A stretch of 64,000 nucleotides of DNA from Deltaproteobacteria bacterium (GTDB taxonomy: Bacteria > Desulfobacterota > Deferrisomatia > Deferrisomatales > JACRMM01): assembly GCA_016214985.1 (NCBI GenBank), contig JACRMM010000025.1:1-64000 (forward strand). Direction: 5' to 3'. The translations under genes were made by a program, and so were the position numbers. Positions 7,789 through 19,563 of the stretch are shown piece by piece. The notes below the pieces were generated by a model. It saw nothing but the letters and a program-made list of their open reading frames with translations. It had not been told where the DNA came from and ran no database searches. How positions within the stretch are numbered: position 1 is the stretch's first letter; every line of letters begins with the position of its first letter.

Positions 7789-8588
7789 CGGCACTGCCCT
7801 TTCCTGGGCCGCCGTTGGTCCGGTTCGAGGGCGTCACCCTCGCGTACGACACCGCGGCGGCGCTCGAGGAGGTGACCCTGGAGATCCCCGAGGGGCACTT
7901 CGTCGGCGTCGTCGGTCCCAACGGGTCGGGCAAGACGACGTTACTGAAGGGCATCCTTGGGTTGATCACTCCCACCGCCGGCCGGATCTTCGTCGGGGAC
8001 CAGTGTTGCCACCACCTGCGCAAGGTGCGCCGGGAGATCGGGTACGTGCCCCAGTCCCACCACGTGGACCCGAACTTCCCGGCCAAGGTGCTCGACGTGG
8101 TCCTGATGGGTCTGTATCCGGGTCTCGGGCTCCTCCGGCGGCCGGGCCGCCGGGAGCGGGAGCTGGCTCTGGAGGCGCTCTCGGCCGTGGGGATGGCCGA
8201 CTTCGCGGGCCGGCCGGCCGGGCACCTCTCCGGAGGCCAACGTCAGCGCGTGGCGATCGCACGGGCCCTGGTCCACACGCCGCGGATCCTGCTCCTTGAC
8301 GAGCCCCACACGGGCCTCGACGTGGAGAGTCAGCGCTCCGTGATGGAGCTCATCCACGAGACCCACGAGGCGAAGCGGCTCACCACTCTTCTCGTAACCC
8401 ACGACGTGAACTTCGTGCTGCCCTACCTGGACCTGGTCTTGTGCCTCAACCACCGCGTCTTCGCGTATGGCCCCCCCGAAGAGGTGCTCGTGAAGGAGAC
8501 CCTGGAGGCCATGTACGGCGCTGAGGTGCATGTGCACGAGGCCCACGGGCGCTGCTTCGTGATCGCCGGGGACCACCACCATGAGTGA
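7785..8588 (+). CDS. Metal ABC transporter ATPase (ZnuC/MntB type)
   Basis: A 267-residue ABC ATPase. The Walker A loop GPNGSGKT is near residue 45, Q-loop VPQSHH, signature LSGGQRQR, Walker B ILLLDEP and switch THD all follow in order. It powers uptake of zinc or manganese with the flanking binding protein and permease. The start GTG at 7785 overlaps the preceding stop (GTGA), and its last codons (HHHE) overlap the permease start by eight bases, so the three proteins are made in coupled fashion. Confidence 0.9.
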   Translation: MTALPFPGPPLVRFEGVTLAYDTAAALEEVTLEIPEGHFVGVVGPNGSGKTTLLKGILGLITPTAGRIFVGDQCCHHLRKVRREIGYVPQSHHVDPNFPAKVLDVVLMGLYPGLGLLRRPGRRERELALEALSAVGMADFAGRPAGHLSGGQRQRVAIARALVHTPRILLLDEPHTGLDVESQRSVMELIHETHEAKRLTTLLVTHDVNFVLPYLDLVLCLNHRVFAYGPPEEVLVKETLEAMYGAEVHVHEAHGRCFVIAGDHHHE

Positions 8589-9396
8589 CATGCTCCAGTA
8601 CGGGTTCGTCCAGAGGGCCTTGCTGGCGAGCGTCCTGGTGGGCACCTCGTGCTCGCTCGTGGGCGTGTTCGTGGTGCTCCGCGGGCTCTCCTTCATCGGC
8701 GACGGTATCGCCCACGCGGCTTTCGCCGGTGTGGCCCTCGGGTTCCTGCTCGGCTGGAGCCCGCTGGGAGTCGCGGTGGCGTTCTGCCTCGCCACGACCG
8801 GTGCGATCCATGCCACAAGTCGGGCGGGCCGGATCCACATGGACGCCTCCATCGGGATCTTCTACGCGCTGACCATGGCGCTGGGGATCCTCTTCATCGG
8901 GCTTCGCCGGACCTACGACGTGCGGCTGTATGGGTATCTGTTCGGGAGCATCCTCACCGTCACGCGCTCCGACCTGGCCGTGGTGGCCGGGCTCACCGTC
9001 CTCGTCGTCGCCGCGGTGGTCCTGTTCTTCAAGGAGTTCCAGCTTCTGTCGTTCGATCCCGAGATGGCCGAGGCCCTGGGGCTCCACGCGGGTGCCCTGT
9101 CGTTTCTCATGCTGGCGCTGGTGAGCCTGACGATTGTGCTCTCGCTCCAGGCCGTGGGGGTGATGCTGGCCTTCGCGCTGGTCGTGGCGCCGGCGTCCGC
9201 GGCCTACCAGCTCACCTACAGCTACCGGGCGCTGTTCGGGCTGTCGGTCCTGTTCGGCAACGCCTCGTGCGTGGCGGGCCTGGTGCTCTCGTACCTCTTT
9301 GATGTCCCCTCCGGGGCCACCATCGTACTTACGGCGACCGGGCTGTTCTTTGCGTGCCTGCTCCTGTCGCCCAAGCGCCGGGCGTCTCGGGCGTGA
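8581..9396 (+). CDS. Metal ABC transporter permease (ZnuB/MntC type)
   Basis: A 271-residue ABC-3 family permease with about eight hydrophobic spans and the conserved GDGIAHAAFAGVALG segment near residue 40 that contacts the ATPase in this family. It forms the membrane channel of the transporter encoded by the previous two genes. The ATG at 8581 lies inside the end of the ATPase gene. No downstream terminator is obvious before argS. Confidence 0.88.
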   Translation: MSDMLQYGFVQRALLASVLVGTSCSLVGVFVVLRGLSFIGDGIAHAAFAGVALGFLLGWSPLGVAVAFCLATTGAIHATSRAGRIHMDASIGIFYALTMALGILFIGLRRTYDVRLYGYLFGSILTVTRSDLAVVAGLTVLVVAAVVLFFKEFQLLSFDPEMAEALGLHAGALSFLMLALVSLTIVLSLQAVGVMLAFALVVAPASAAYQLTYSYRALFGLSVLFGNASCVAGLVLSYLFDVPSGATIVLTATGLFFACLLLSPKRRASRA

Positions 9397-9505
9397 AGCT
9401 CCCGCGACGCGGCGCGGAGTTTCGTCTGCGGCCGGCGCCGGAAGGACGCTGACCGCCGGACTTGTTTTCGCCGCCCAGCCCCGGGGCGGCGTGGGAAAGG
9501 ACCGA

Positions 9506-11275
9506 ATGGGATCCCTGACGCAACAGCTCACGGTGCTCGTCGCCCGCTCCTTCGAGGCGTGCGGCCTGGACCCGAAGTTCGGGGAGGTCGTCGTCTCCCA
9601 ACGGCCGGAGCTCGGGCAGTTTCAGTGTAACGGGGCGCTGCCCGCCGCTCGGATTGCCCGGAAGAGCCCCCGCGACGTCGCCCAGGCGGTGGTCGACGCC
9701 CTCTCGGAGCGGGCCTGGTTTGCGGACGTCTCGCTCGCAGGGCCGGGGTTCGTGAACCTGACGTTGACCGATGAGGCGCTCGCCGCCTTCTTGAGGCAAA
9801 CGGCTTCGGATGAACGCCTGGGGTGCGACCCTGCGGACGAGCCGGAGGTCGTTCTCATCGACTTCGGCGGCCCCAACGTCGCCAAGGCCATGCACGTCGG
9901 GCACCTGCGCTCGAGCATCATCGGCGACTGCCTGCAGCGGCTCTTCCGGTTCGCGGGGCATCGCGTGGTCAGCGACGTGCACCTGGGCGATTGGGGCACG
10001 CAGATGGGAATGCTGATCTGCGAGATGCGCCGTCGCCGGCCTGATCTTCCGTACTTCGATGCCGGCTTCGCCGGCCCCTACCCTGCGGAGCCCCCGGTCA
10101 CGATCGACGACCTCGAGCAGATGTACCCGGCCGTCTCGGCGCGGTGCAAGGAGGACGACGTCGAGGCGGATGCGGCGCGCCAGGCCACCGTAGACCTCCA
10201 GGAGGGGAGACCGGGGTACCGGGCACTGTGGCAACATTTCGTGGACGTGTCGCTGGCCGGGTTGCGCCGGGACTTCGGGCGCCTCGGGGTGACGTTTGAC
10301 CTCTGGCTCGGCGAGAGCCACGCCCATTCCCGGATCGCCGCGCTGATCGAGCGCCTGAAGGCCCAGGGCTTCGCCGCACGGAGCGAGGGCGCCTGGATCG
10401 TTCCGTTGGGCGCCGGCGAGGGGGAGGGCAAGGAGCTGCCGCCGCTGCTGCTGGTGAAGTCCGACGGTGCCGTGCTCTACGGGACCACCGACCTGGCGAC
10501 CCTGGAGGAACGGGTGCAGGACGTGGGGGCTCGCCGCGTGCTCTACGTCGTCGATCAGCGCCAGGCGCTTCACTTCCAACAGGTGTTCCGGGCGGCGCGC
10601 CTCACCGGCGTGGCCGGAGAGACCGCACTCGAGCACATCGCTTTCGGCACCGTGAACGGGCCGGACGGGAAGCCCTTCAAGACCCGGACGGGCGGGGTGA
10701 TGCGGCTTCAAGACCTGATCGGCCTCGCCGTGGAGCAGGTCGCGAGGCGGATGGAGGAGGCGGGGGTCGCCCAAGGCTACTCCGAAGAGGAGCGCCGCGA
10801 CATCGCGCACAAGGTCGGCCTCGCCGCGGTGAAGTTCGCGGACCTCTCGAACCACCGCCTGTCCAACTACATCTTCGACCTGGACAAGTTCACCCGCTTC
10901 GAGGGCAAGACGGGTCCGTACCTGCAGTACGCGGCGGTGCGGATCCAGTCGATCCTGCGAAAGGCCGAGGAGCGCGGCCTCGCCCCGGGCGAGTTGCTGG
11001 CGCCCTCGGCGACAGCGGAGCGCGACCTGATGCTCCGGATGGGGCAGCTCCCCGACGCCGTGGGCGCGGCCCTCGCGGAGCGGGCTCCCAACTTCCTGTG
11101 TGAGCACCTCTACGAGCTCTCCCAGGCCTGGAGCCGCTTCTACCAGCAGTGCCACATCCTCAGTGAGCCGGACGAGGCGCGGAGGGACTCTTGGCTGGCC
11201 CTGGCCGCCCTGTGCCTGCGCCAGATACAGCTCGTCCTCCACCTGCTCGGAATCGAGGTTCCCGAACGGATGTAG
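9506..11275 (+). CDS. argS: Arginine-tRNA ligase
   Basis: A 589-residue class I aminoacyl-tRNA synthetase that charges tRNA-Arg. The HIGH-type signature appears as MHVGHLRS near residue 134, with FGGPNVAKAMH before it. The KMSKS loop is replaced by the KPFKTRTGG stretch usual in ArgRS. The C-terminal DALR anticodon-binding domain ends the protein (LRQIQLVLHLLGIEVPERM). The N-terminal Add1 domain starts at ATG 9506. The frame is open further upstream but that part has no ArgRS similarity. Length is typical for the family. Confidence 0.95.
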   Translation: MGSLTQQLTVLVARSFEACGLDPKFGEVVVSQRPELGQFQCNGALPAARIARKSPRDVAQAVVDALSERAWFADVSLAGPGFVNLTLTDEALAAFLRQTASDERLGCDPADEPEVVLIDFGGPNVAKAMHVGHLRSSIIGDCLQRLFRFAGHRVVSDVHLGDWGTQMGMLICEMRRRRPDLPYFDAGFAGPYPAEPPVTIDDLEQMYPAVSARCKEDDVEADAARQATVDLQEGRPGYRALWQHFVDVSLAGLRRDFGRLGVTFDLWLGESHAHSRIAALIERLKAQGFAARSEGAWIVPLGAGEGEGKELPPLLLVKSDGAVLYGTTDLATLEERVQDVGARRVLYVVDQRQALHFQQVFRAARLTGVAGETALEHIAFGTVNGPDGKPFKTRTGGVMRLQDLIGLAVEQVARRMEEAGVAQGYSEEERRDIAHKVGLAAVKFADLSNHRLSNYIFDLDKFTRFEGKTGPYLQYAAVRIQSILRKAEERGLAPGELLAPSATAERDLMLRMGQLPDAVGAALAERAPNFLCEHLYELSQAWSRFYQQCHILSEPDEARRDSWLALAALCLRQIQLVLHLLGIEVPERM

Positions 11276-11659
11276 GTTCGTCCGCCGAGGAGGCTCCCGC
11301 TTCCGATGGACCAGGATCCGAGCCGAATCGCCGATCTTCCCGCTGAGGCCGGGCGCCCTTCAGCGGCGCTCTCGGTAAGCCATCGCACTCCGAAACACGG
11401 ATGGTTCGTGACGGCTGTCGATATACCGAATTGTCCCTCGCAATATCAAATCATACATTATTGGTTGCACCGGGAGGGACGCCCACGGGCGTGTGGGCGA
11501 GAGCTCGACGAAAAATGCATACAATTCGGCCTGTTGTGAGCAGATGGGCGTGGTGGCACGTCGGCTGCAACCCGGCGTTCCCCGTCGCCTGCCACCCACC
11601 GCCCCGAGTCGGAACCCTCGGGACCTTCGCTCACTGCAAGCTTTCCAAGGAGAAGAGCC
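11276..11659 (+). other. Intergenic leader of the outer-membrane protein gene
   Basis: No coding frame is apparent. The stretch contains an AT-richer patch around 11420-11520 that holds a good sigma-70-like promoter (annotated separately), leaving a leader of about 190 bases before the gene at 11660. The ribosome site GGAGAAGAG is just upstream of that gene. Confidence 0.45.
11431..11459 (+). promoter_or_regulatory. Predicted sigma-70 promoter
   Basis: A -35 box TTGTCC and a -10 box TACATT are separated by exactly 17 bases, within the only AT-rich patch of the gap. It would drive the outer-membrane protein gene at 11660. Confidence 0.5.
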
Positions 11660-12463
11660 ATGAAGAGAACCACGATCCGAGCCCTCCTCGCCCTCGCCGC
11701 CCTCGGGGCAGCAGCCGGCCCGGCCGCCGCCCTCGGGCCCGTCGATGTCACCGCCGCCGGCGACTATGTCACCCGGTACATCTGGCGAGGCTACGACCTG
11801 GTCCCCGACAACAATCCGGCCTTTCAGCCTTCGGGCGCCGTTGGCTACAGCCCGCTCAAGGGGCTGAACGTGTCCGGCTCCGTGTGGGGGTCCTACGGGA
11901 TGTCCGACTCGGAGGACAAGATCCCCCAGGACGAAAACAAATGGGATGAGATCGACTACACCATCAACGTGAGCTACGCGGTCAGCGACACGGTCTCGGT
12001 CTCTGTGGGACACATCTACTACTTCTTCCCCCAGGTGCTGGATGCCGACGCCGACGACACGAAGGAGGTGTACACGGGTGTCAGCGTCGGGCTTCCCCTC
12101 AACCTTTCCACGGGGCTCAAGATCTACTACGACTACGACAACGGCAAGGGCATCTATGCGAACTGGACGATCGACTACTCCCGCAAGTTGTCGGACGCCG
12201 TCAGCGTGTTTTCCGGTTTCAACGTGGGGTACATGAGCTATACGAAGGATGCTGCCGACGGCGGCTTCTACGTGGATTCGAAGGGAGACGCGCTTCGCAC
12301 GTTCAGCGACGCCAACCTGGGCTTGGGCCTCAGCGTGGACCTCGGCCACGGGCTGAGCCTCACGAACGCCCTCTACTACACGATCCCCCTCGGCGACGTG
12401 AGGGACGACGTCAACGACCACAACGAGTGCTGGGGCAAGGTCTCCCTGGCCACGGCGTTCTGA
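11660..12463 (+). CDS. Outer-membrane beta-barrel protein, TorF/gcw_chp-like
   Basis: A 267-residue exported protein. The signal peptide is clear (residues 1-24, GPAAALG). The mature part alternates short aromatic strands with glycine and aspartate turns, begins with DYVTRYIWRGYDL and ends in phenylalanine, as expected for a small outer-membrane barrel. The DYVxRYxxRG opening resembles the family annotated as TorF or gcw_chp. Its role is unknown. It stands beside the sigma-54 activator and glutamine synthetase genes but ends in its own strong terminator. Confidence 0.7.
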   Translation: MKRTTIRALLALAALGAAAGPAAALGPVDVTAAGDYVTRYIWRGYDLVPDNNPAFQPSGAVGYSPLKGLNVSGSVWGSYGMSDSEDKIPQDENKWDEIDYTINVSYAVSDTVSVSVGHIYYFFPQVLDADADDTKEVYTGVSVGLPLNLSTGLKIYYDYDNGKGIYANWTIDYSRKLSDAVSVFSGFNVGYMSYTKDAADGGFYVDSKGDALRTFSDANLGLGLSVDLGHGLSLTNALYYTIPLGDVRDDVNDHNECWGKVSLATAF

Positions 12464-12472
12464 GCGTGCTTC

Positions 12473-12540
12473 GGACCCCCGGCCCGCCGAGACGCCCTCT
12501 CGGCGCTTCCTCCCACTCCTCCGGGCCGGGGGTCCGTTCT
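12473..12540 (+). terminator. Strong two-part hairpin terminator
   Basis: A 14-base perfect inverted repeat (12473-12486 with 12522-12535) encloses an inner hairpin (12486-12492 with 12498-12504) and is followed by GTTCTTTCC. It lies between convergent genes and may serve both. Confidence 0.8.
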
Positions 12541-12614
12541 TTCCCGTCGGCCGGCTGGGCTCGTGGTGGGACGAATCGACGAGGCACCCTCAGACGGTAA
12601 CGAGGGATCGGCGA

Positions 12615-14156
<1,542 letters not shown>

Positions 14157-14272
14157 GGGGGCTCCTCGGGGCGCGGTCTGGGGAAGACAAGAGCGTACCT
14201 GAACTGGGGCTGAAACGACAATCTTGTATTTGACCGGGCGGCGCCACCGGCCGATCGACGCCGCCCGCGCTG

Positions 14273-14287
14273 TGGCACATGCTTTGC
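14273..14287 (+). promoter_or_regulatory. Sigma-54 promoter of glnA
   Basis: TGGCAC, five bases, TTGC places the GG and GC elements exactly ten bases apart, the -24/-12 signature. It is 65 bases upstream of the glnA start and next to a divergent sigma-54 activator gene. Confidence 0.85.
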
Positions 14288-14351
14288 CTGCCTGGGCAAG
14301 GGAACACACACCACGGGGAGGTTACGACTCCCCCCGACGAAAGGAGGCTCC

Positions 14352-15764
14352 ATGACCCCGAAGGACGTCTTGCAGTTTGCGAAGGAGAACGAGTGCACGA
14401 TGGTGGATGTCAAGTTCCAGGACTTCCTGGGGCTCTGGCAGCACTACACCCGGCCGATCCAGCAGCTCGACGAATCGAGCTTCGAGGCGGGCTTCGGCTT
14501 CGACGGCTCCAGCATTCGGGGTTGGCAGCCCATTCACGCGTCCGACATGCTGGTGGTGCCCGACCCCCTGACCGCGCGGGTCGATCCCTTCCCCCGGGAG
14601 AAGACGCTCCACCTCATCGGCAACATCAAAGATCCGATCACGGGGGAGCCGTACAGCCGGGATCCCCGTTACATCGCCCAGAAGGCCGAGGCCTACCTGA
14701 AGAGCACGGGCCTCGGCGACACTGCCTACTTCGGCCCGGAGGCCGAGTTCTTTATCTTTGACGAGGTGCGCTTCGACCAGACGAAGAACAGCGGTTTCTA
14801 CATCGTCGATTCTGTGGAGGGTCGTTGGAACAGCGGACGGGACGAGCAGCCGAATCTCGGCTACAAGCCGCGCTACAAGGAGGGCTATTTCCCTTGCCCG
14901 CCCGTCGACAGCCTGAACGATCTCCGAAACGAGATGGTCCTGGAGCTCATGAGAGTCGGGATCGAGGTGGAGCTCCAGCACCACGAGGTGGCGACGGCAG
15001 GTCAGGGCGAGATTGACATCAAGTTTGCACCGTTGGTGGTGCAGGGAGACAATCTTCAGTGGTTCAAGTACATCCTGAAGAACGTAGCCTTCAGAAACGG
15101 AAAGACCATCACCTTCATGCCCAAGCCGCTGTTCGAGGACAACGGCTCCGGAATGCATGTTCACCAGTCCATCTGGAAGGCTGGAACGAACCAGTTCGCA
15201 GGTGACAAGTACGGTGGCATGTCTCAGATGGCGCTGTGGTACATTGGAGGCATCCTCAAACACGCCCCCGCCCTGTGCGCGATCTGTAACCCGTCGACGA
15301 ACTCCTACAAGCGCCTCGTGCCCGGCTACGAAGCACCCGTCAACCTTGCGTACTCCAGCCGCAACCGCTCCGCTTCCGTCCGAATTCCCATGTACTCCAC
15401 CAACCCGAAGGCGAAGAGGATCGAGTACCGCACGCCCGATCCGTCGTGCAATGGGTACCTTGCCTTCTCCGCCATGCTCATGGCCGGCCTCGACGGCATC
15501 GAGAAGCGGATGGATCCCGGCGAGCCCCTCGACAAGGACATCTACGGGCTCTCGCCAGAAGAGCTCCGGGACGTCCCCTCTACGCCCGGGAGCCTCTCCG
15601 CCGCGCTCCACTCTCTCGAGGCGGATCATGAGTTCCTGCTCAAGGGTGACGTCTTTACGGAGGACGTGATCGAGACGTGGATCGAGTACAAGAAGAAGAA
15701 CGAGGTCGATGCGGTGGCCATGCGCCCCGTTCCGTGGGAGTTCGCGCTGTACTACGACTGCTGA
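14352..15764 (+). CDS. glnA: Glutamine synthetase, type I
   Basis: A 470-residue type I glutamine synthetase making glutamine from glutamate, ammonia and ATP. The beta-Grasp domain carries [12 protein letters not shown], the metal site [11 protein letters not shown] follows, then the ammonia-binding [15 protein letters not shown] and the metal/substrate region MHVHQS. A tyrosine in [13 protein letters not shown] stands where the adenylylated Tyr of the GSI-beta subgroup lies, so control by GlnE is likely. Length is typical. Expression should be nitrogen-controlled through the sigma-54 promoter at 14273. A second, unrelated type III enzyme follows. Confidence 0.95.
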   Translation: MTPKDVLQFAKENECTMVDVKFQDFLGLWQHYTRPIQQLDESSFEAGFGFDGSSIRGWQPIHASDMLVVPDPLTARVDPFPREKTLHLIGNIKDPITGEPYSRDPRYIAQKAEAYLKSTGLGDTAYFGPEAEFFIFDEVRFDQTKNSGFYIVDSVEGRWNSGRDEQPNLGYKPRYKEGYFPCPPVDSLNDLRNEMVLELMRVGIEVELQHHEVATAGQGEIDIKFAPLVVQGDNLQWFKYILKNVAFRNGKTITFMPKPLFEDNGSGMHVHQSIWKAGTNQFAGDKYGGMSQMALWYIGGILKHAPALCAICNPSTNSYKRLVPGYEAPVNLAYSSRNRSASVRIPMYSTNPKAKRIEYRTPDPSCNGYLAFSAMLMAGLDGIEKRMDPGEPLDKDIYGLSPEELRDVPSTPGSLSAALHSLEADHEFLLKGDVFTEDVIETWIEYKKKNEVDAVAMRPVPWEFALYYDC

Positions 15765-15783
15765 GCCGCCCTCATTCAGCGAA

Positions 15784-15809
15784 GCGGGGCGCCCGCCCGG
15801 GCGCCCCGC
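15784..15809 (+). terminator. Hairpin after glnA
   Basis: An 11-base GC-only stem (15784-15794 with 15799-15809) closes a four-base loop just after the glnA stop. There is no T tract, so it may only attenuate. Confidence 0.5.
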
Positions 15810-15847
15810 CGCACGTACCCGGACAGGCCCGGTCGGTCCTTTCATCC

Positions 15848-15862
15848 CGGCACATAACTTGC
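15848..15862 (+). promoter_or_regulatory. Sigma-54 promoter of glnN
   Basis: CGGCAC, five bases, TTGC with GG and GC ten bases apart matches the -24/-12 pattern with one deviation at the first base. It lies about 170 bases upstream of the type III glutamine synthetase gene. Confidence 0.75.
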
Positions 15863-16033
15863 TTAAGCGAGGCCCCGGCTTGGCGCAGGCGGGCTGGGGC
15901 TACATTTGTGTAAGTTCTGGCGCGATCGAACGACATTCCTGTGCCGGACCGAAGACGGGGAAGCCAACGCTCTCCGAAGAGACGATCCCCGAATCGAAGG
16001 GATAACCCGAACCATTCATGACGGAGGAAGACC

Positions 16034-18130
16034 ATGGGACACCCGACCATTCCTGAACTGTTCGGCGGAAACGTGTTTAACGACAAGACCATGAAGGAGC
16101 GCCTGCCCAAGGAAACGTACAAGGCCCTCCGGGAGACCGTCGACAAGGGCCTGCCACTGAAGGCCGAGGTCGCCGCCGTAGTCGCCAACGCGATGAAGGA
16201 TTGGGCGATCGAGAAGGGTGCCACGCACTACACCCACTGGTTCCAGCCTCTCACCGGCACGACCGCGGAGAAGCACGACTCGTTCATCACGCCGACCTCG
16301 GACGGCGAAGTGATCATGGAGTTCTCTGGCAAGCAGTTGATCCAGGGGGAGCCCGACGCGTCGTCCTTTCCGAGCGGTGGGCTGCGAGCCACCTTCGAGG
16401 CGAGAGGGTACACCGCCTGGGACTGCACCTCCCCCGCGTTTCTGAAGGAGGACGCCGACGGCGACGTGACCCTGTGCATCCCCACGGCGTTCATGTCCTA
16501 CCACGGTGAGGCGCTGGACAAGAAGACCCCGCTGCTGCGCTCCATGAAGGCGGTGTCCCAGCAGGCCCTGCGCGTTCTCCGTGCCCTGGGTGACACCACG
16601 GCAAGCGGAGTCATCTCGACCGTCGGCCCGGAGCAGGAGTACTTCCTCGTCGAGAAGGAGCAGTACCTCGACCGCCTCGATCTGATGACGTGCGGCCGCA
16701 CGCTCTTCGGCGCACCGCCCCCGAAGGGGCAGGAACTGGAGGATCAGTACTTCGGGGCGATCAAGGACCGGGTGGCCGCGTATATGAAGGACCTCGACGT
16801 GGAGCTCTGGAAGATGGGCATCACGTCCAAGACCAAGCACAACGAGGTGGCGCCGGCTCAGTACGAGATGGCTCCGGTCTTCTCCACGACCAACATCGCG
16901 GCCGACCACAACCAGCTCGTCATGGAGACGATGCAGAAGGTCGCGCTGCGTCACGACATGGTCTGCCTCCTCCACGAGAAGCCTTACGCTGGCATCAACG
17001 GCTCCGGCAAGCACAACAACTGGTCGCTCTCGACCGACGCCGGCACCAACCTCCTCGAGCCCGGCCGAACACCCCACGAGAACGCCCAGTTCCTCGTCTT
17101 CCTCGCCGCGCTGCTTAAGGCGGTCGACACGCACGCCGACATCATGCGGGCCACCTGCGGCAGCTCCGGCAACGACCACCGCCTGGGAGCCAACGAGGCC
17201 CCGCCGGCCATCATCTCCGCGTTCCTGGGCGAGGAACTCACCGGGATCCTCACGAAGCTCGCCAAGGGCGAGAAGGCGTCCAGCGCGGAGGCGGCCTTCG
17301 TGAAGATCGGCGTCGACACGCTGCCGGAGCTTCCCAAGGACAACACGGACCGAAATCGGACCTCGCCCTTCGCCTTCACGGGCAACAAGTTCGAGTTCCG
17401 GATGGTCGGTTCCTCCCAGTCGATCTCGGGGCCGAACGTGGCTTTGAACACCATTGTGGCCGAGGCGCTCGACGAGATCGCGACGCGCCTGGAGAAGGCC
17501 AAGGACGTCATCAAGGAGATCCAGGCCATCGTCAAGGACGCGGTGAAGAACCACGGCCGTATCATCTTCAACGGCAACAACTACTCCGAGGAGTGGGTAG
17601 CAGAGGCGAAGAAACGGGGCCTTCCCAATGTGGGCAACACAGTCGACGCGTTGAAGGCGTTCGTTACACCCAAAGCGATCGCGCTCTTCGAGAAGTACAA
17701 GGTCCTCTCCAAGGAGGAGCTCCACTCGCGCTACGACATCTACCTCGAGCAGTACGCGAAGCACATCAACATCGAGGCGCAGACCGCGATGCAGATGACC
17801 CGGCGCCAGTACATCCCGGCCGTGGTGCGGTTCATGACCGAGCTGGGCCAGTCCGTCAAGGCGGCCGGGGAGCTCGCGACCGTACCGAAGGAGCTCCTCG
17901 TCGAGGTGTCGAAGCTCCTCACGTCCGCGAACAAGAGCGTCCAGGTCCTCGAGAAGGAAACCGCGAAAGCCCAGACCGTTGCGAAAGTCGACAAGCACGC
18001 GGCCGCGTTCCGGGACAAGGTGGTGCCGGCGCTCGTCCGCCTGCGGGCCGACATCGACGCACTCGAAGCGCGGATGCCGCAGGACCTCTGGCCCGTGCCC
18101 TCCTACAGCGATCTGCTGTTCAAGCTCTAA
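16034..18130 (+). CDS. glnN: Glutamine synthetase, type III
   Basis: A 698-residue type III glutamine synthetase (GlnN). It begins with the family N-terminus ([11 protein letters not shown]), has [10 protein letters not shown] as the metal motif, the GSIII-specific [11 protein letters not shown] and [11 protein letters not shown], and FRMVGSSQS in the C-terminal half. GSIII enzymes form dodecamers and are not adenylylated, so this one can make glutamine when the type I enzyme is shut off. It has its own sigma-54 promoter and terminator, so it is regulated separately from glnA. The length matches the family. Confidence 0.93.
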   Translation: MGHPTIPELFGGNVFNDKTMKERLPKETYKALRETVDKGLPLKAEVAAVVANAMKDWAIEKGATHYTHWFQPLTGTTAEKHDSFITPTSDGEVIMEFSGKQLIQGEPDASSFPSGGLRATFEARGYTAWDCTSPAFLKEDADGDVTLCIPTAFMSYHGEALDKKTPLLRSMKAVSQQALRVLRALGDTTASGVISTVGPEQEYFLVEKEQYLDRLDLMTCGRTLFGAPPPKGQELEDQYFGAIKDRVAAYMKDLDVELWKMGITSKTKHNEVAPAQYEMAPVFSTTNIAADHNQLVMETMQKVALRHDMVCLLHEKPYAGINGSGKHNNWSLSTDAGTNLLEPGRTPHENAQFLVFLAALLKAVDTHADIMRATCGSSGNDHRLGANEAPPAIISAFLGEELTGILTKLAKGEKASSAEAAFVKIGVDTLPELPKDNTDRNRTSPFAFTGNKFEFRMVGSSQSISGPNVALNTIVAEALDEIATRLEKAKDVIKEIQAIVKDAVKNHGRIIFNGNNYSEEWVAEAKKRGLPNVGNTVDALKAFVTPKAIALFEKYKVLSKEELHSRYDIYLEQYAKHINIEAQTAMQMTRRQYIPAVVRFMTELGQSVKAAGELATVPKELLVEVSKLLTSANKSVQVLEKETAKAQTVAKVDKHAAAFRDKVVPALVRLRADIDALEARMPQDLWPVPSYSDLLFKL

Positions 18131-18153
18131 GCGAGGTACCGCAGGATGCAGGA

Positions 18154-18190
18154 GAGAGGGAGCCCCGCGAGGCTCCCTCTCCCTTTTCTT
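18154..18190 (+). terminator. Rho-independent terminator of glnN
   Basis: An 11-base perfect stem (18154-18164 with 18171-18181), loop CCGCGA, followed by CCTTTTCTT. It sits 24 bases after the stop. Confidence 0.88.
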
Positions 18191-18318
18191 GGCCGGGATG
18201 ACGGTGCGGGCGGGGCTCGGACCAGCGTCGAGCCCTCCCGGACGACGGAGCGCGGGCGCTCGCGCTCGCCAACAGCGCCCGACGGCCCTGCGTCGTGAAG
18301 TGCGGGTCGGGCCCCGGC

Positions 18319-19242
18319 TTACCCCTGGGGCGGCGGGCTCGAACCTCCGGACTGACCGTTGGGCGGGGCGGGCGACGGGACGGGAGCGGGTGTGTCGGGG
18401 AGATCGAAGACGTAGCTCAGCTCTCTGGGCACGGTGACTCCAGGCGGTGCGGCGGGGTAGGGGGCCGCCGCGTTGATCGCCGCGACCACTCGCTGGTCCA
18501 AGGCCTCGCAGTGCCAGCGGAAGGTCGCTTCGGACATCGGGACGACCGGCTCGATCTGGTACCCCTTGTGGTGGAGGCAGATCGCGGCGCCTCGGATGAA
18601 GAGCCCGGCCTGGTCCGTGAACCATTCCGGGCGCCCCTCCCGGTTGAGGTAGAGGTGGACGACGAGGCGACCGCGAAATACCCTCAAGATCGGGAAGTCC
18701 CGGAGCGCTGTGGTCATGACCTGGCTGACCCTCTCGGCCAGGGACGCTTTGTACACCTCGAAGGGGTCGTAGGCCCCGTGCTCGTGAGGCAGGGTCGATT
18801 CGGGCACGGGGGCGGTTGCCTCGGTCTTCTCGGCCGCTTCTGGCGAGGCGCTCTCGGGTTCCTGGGCGGATTGGGATGGCTCTGTGGCCGGCGGTTCCTC
18901 GGGTGCCGCCGCGTCTTCTGTCGGGATCTCGGCCGGGGCGCCGTCCGCCGGCGCCTCCGGAGGGGGTGCCGGCTCGGGCAGGCCGGCGACCTTCGGCGGC
19001 ACCTCGGGAGAGGTAGGTGCCGGCTCGGGCAGGACAAACTGACCGATATCGATCAGGACGGCGTCGTGCTCTCCCGCACCGCGCTGAGGTGCCAGCACGA
19101 TGACGAGGAAGAGCGCGGCCAGGTGCAGCAGGATCGAGCCGAGGAGTGACCCCGTGCTGATTCCCCCTCCTGGACGCCGTCTCGGCTCCGTGGGCCGGGC
19201 CTCTGGTACGAGTGCTTCCGCGTCGTGGTCGGGGGGTTCCAT
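18319..19242 (-). CDS. TonB-like energy transducer
   Basis: A 307-residue protein with the TonB layout: a cytoplasmic basic N-terminus, one membrane anchor at about residues 30-52, a long Pro/Ala/Glu-rich periplasmic spacer (about 68-150), and a C-terminal domain with VVHLYLNREGRPEW and later DQRVVAAINAAAPYPAAP, resembling TonB C-terminal folds. It could couple the proton-motive force to outer-membrane transport. No ExbB/ExbD genes or TonB-dependent receptors are in view, and the final Pro/Ser/Gly tail after the domain is unusual. The start at ATG 19242 is the first in frame. Confidence 0.6.
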   Translation of the reverse strand: MEPPDHDAEALVPEARPTEPRRRPGGGISTGSLLGSILLHLAALFLVIVLAPQRGAGEHDAVLIDIGQFVLPEPAPTSPEVPPKVAGLPEPAPPPEAPADGAPAEIPTEDAAAPEEPPATEPSQSAQEPESASPEAAEKTEATAPVPESTLPHEHGAYDPFEVYKASLAERVSQVMTTALRDFPILRVFRGRLVVHLYLNREGRPEWFTDQAGLFIRGAAICLHHKGYQIEPVVPMSEATFRWHCEALDQRVVAAINAAAPYPAAPPGVTVPRELSYVFDLPDTPAPVPSPAPPNGQSGGSSPPPQG

Positions 19243-19563
19243 GTCGCTCGGGGGGAGGCGGGGATCGAGAATGAAATGGTATCATCCGGCCGACGCAGCG
19301 AGGAAGGGAAAACCCCGGCGTTGTTGGATTGCATCGATGACCTGGGGTGTCGAACCGCTCGGGATCCGCAGAGTGCGCAGATGACGCGGATGACGCAGAT
19401 CGGGATGGACCGGTGCCGAGACGGATCAAGCGATCTGGTTCTCGACCCCCCACAGTGAACTGTCTGCTCTTGTTCGGCAACGATCGACAAACTCTGCGAA
19501 ATCTGTGGATGGGTCGCTGCTGTCGTAGTCGTCGCGGGGCGGCTTGACCGAGAGGAAAACTCC
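19243..19563. other. Intergenic between divergent genes, holds dispersed repeat copies
   Basis: No gene is seen. Bases about 19371-19405 contain back-to-back copies of a CGCAGATGACGC-like motif, and 19492-19512 a related CTCTGCGAAATCTGTGG copy. Such short elements recur between genes in many environmental genomes. Promoters for the two divergent genes must lie here but none stands out. Confidence 0.45.

Noticed and set aside
9506..11275. ArgRS lacking KMSKS as a defective enzyme
   Set aside because: Most arginine-tRNA ligases lack a canonical KMSKS; the FKTRTGG stretch is the normal substitute.
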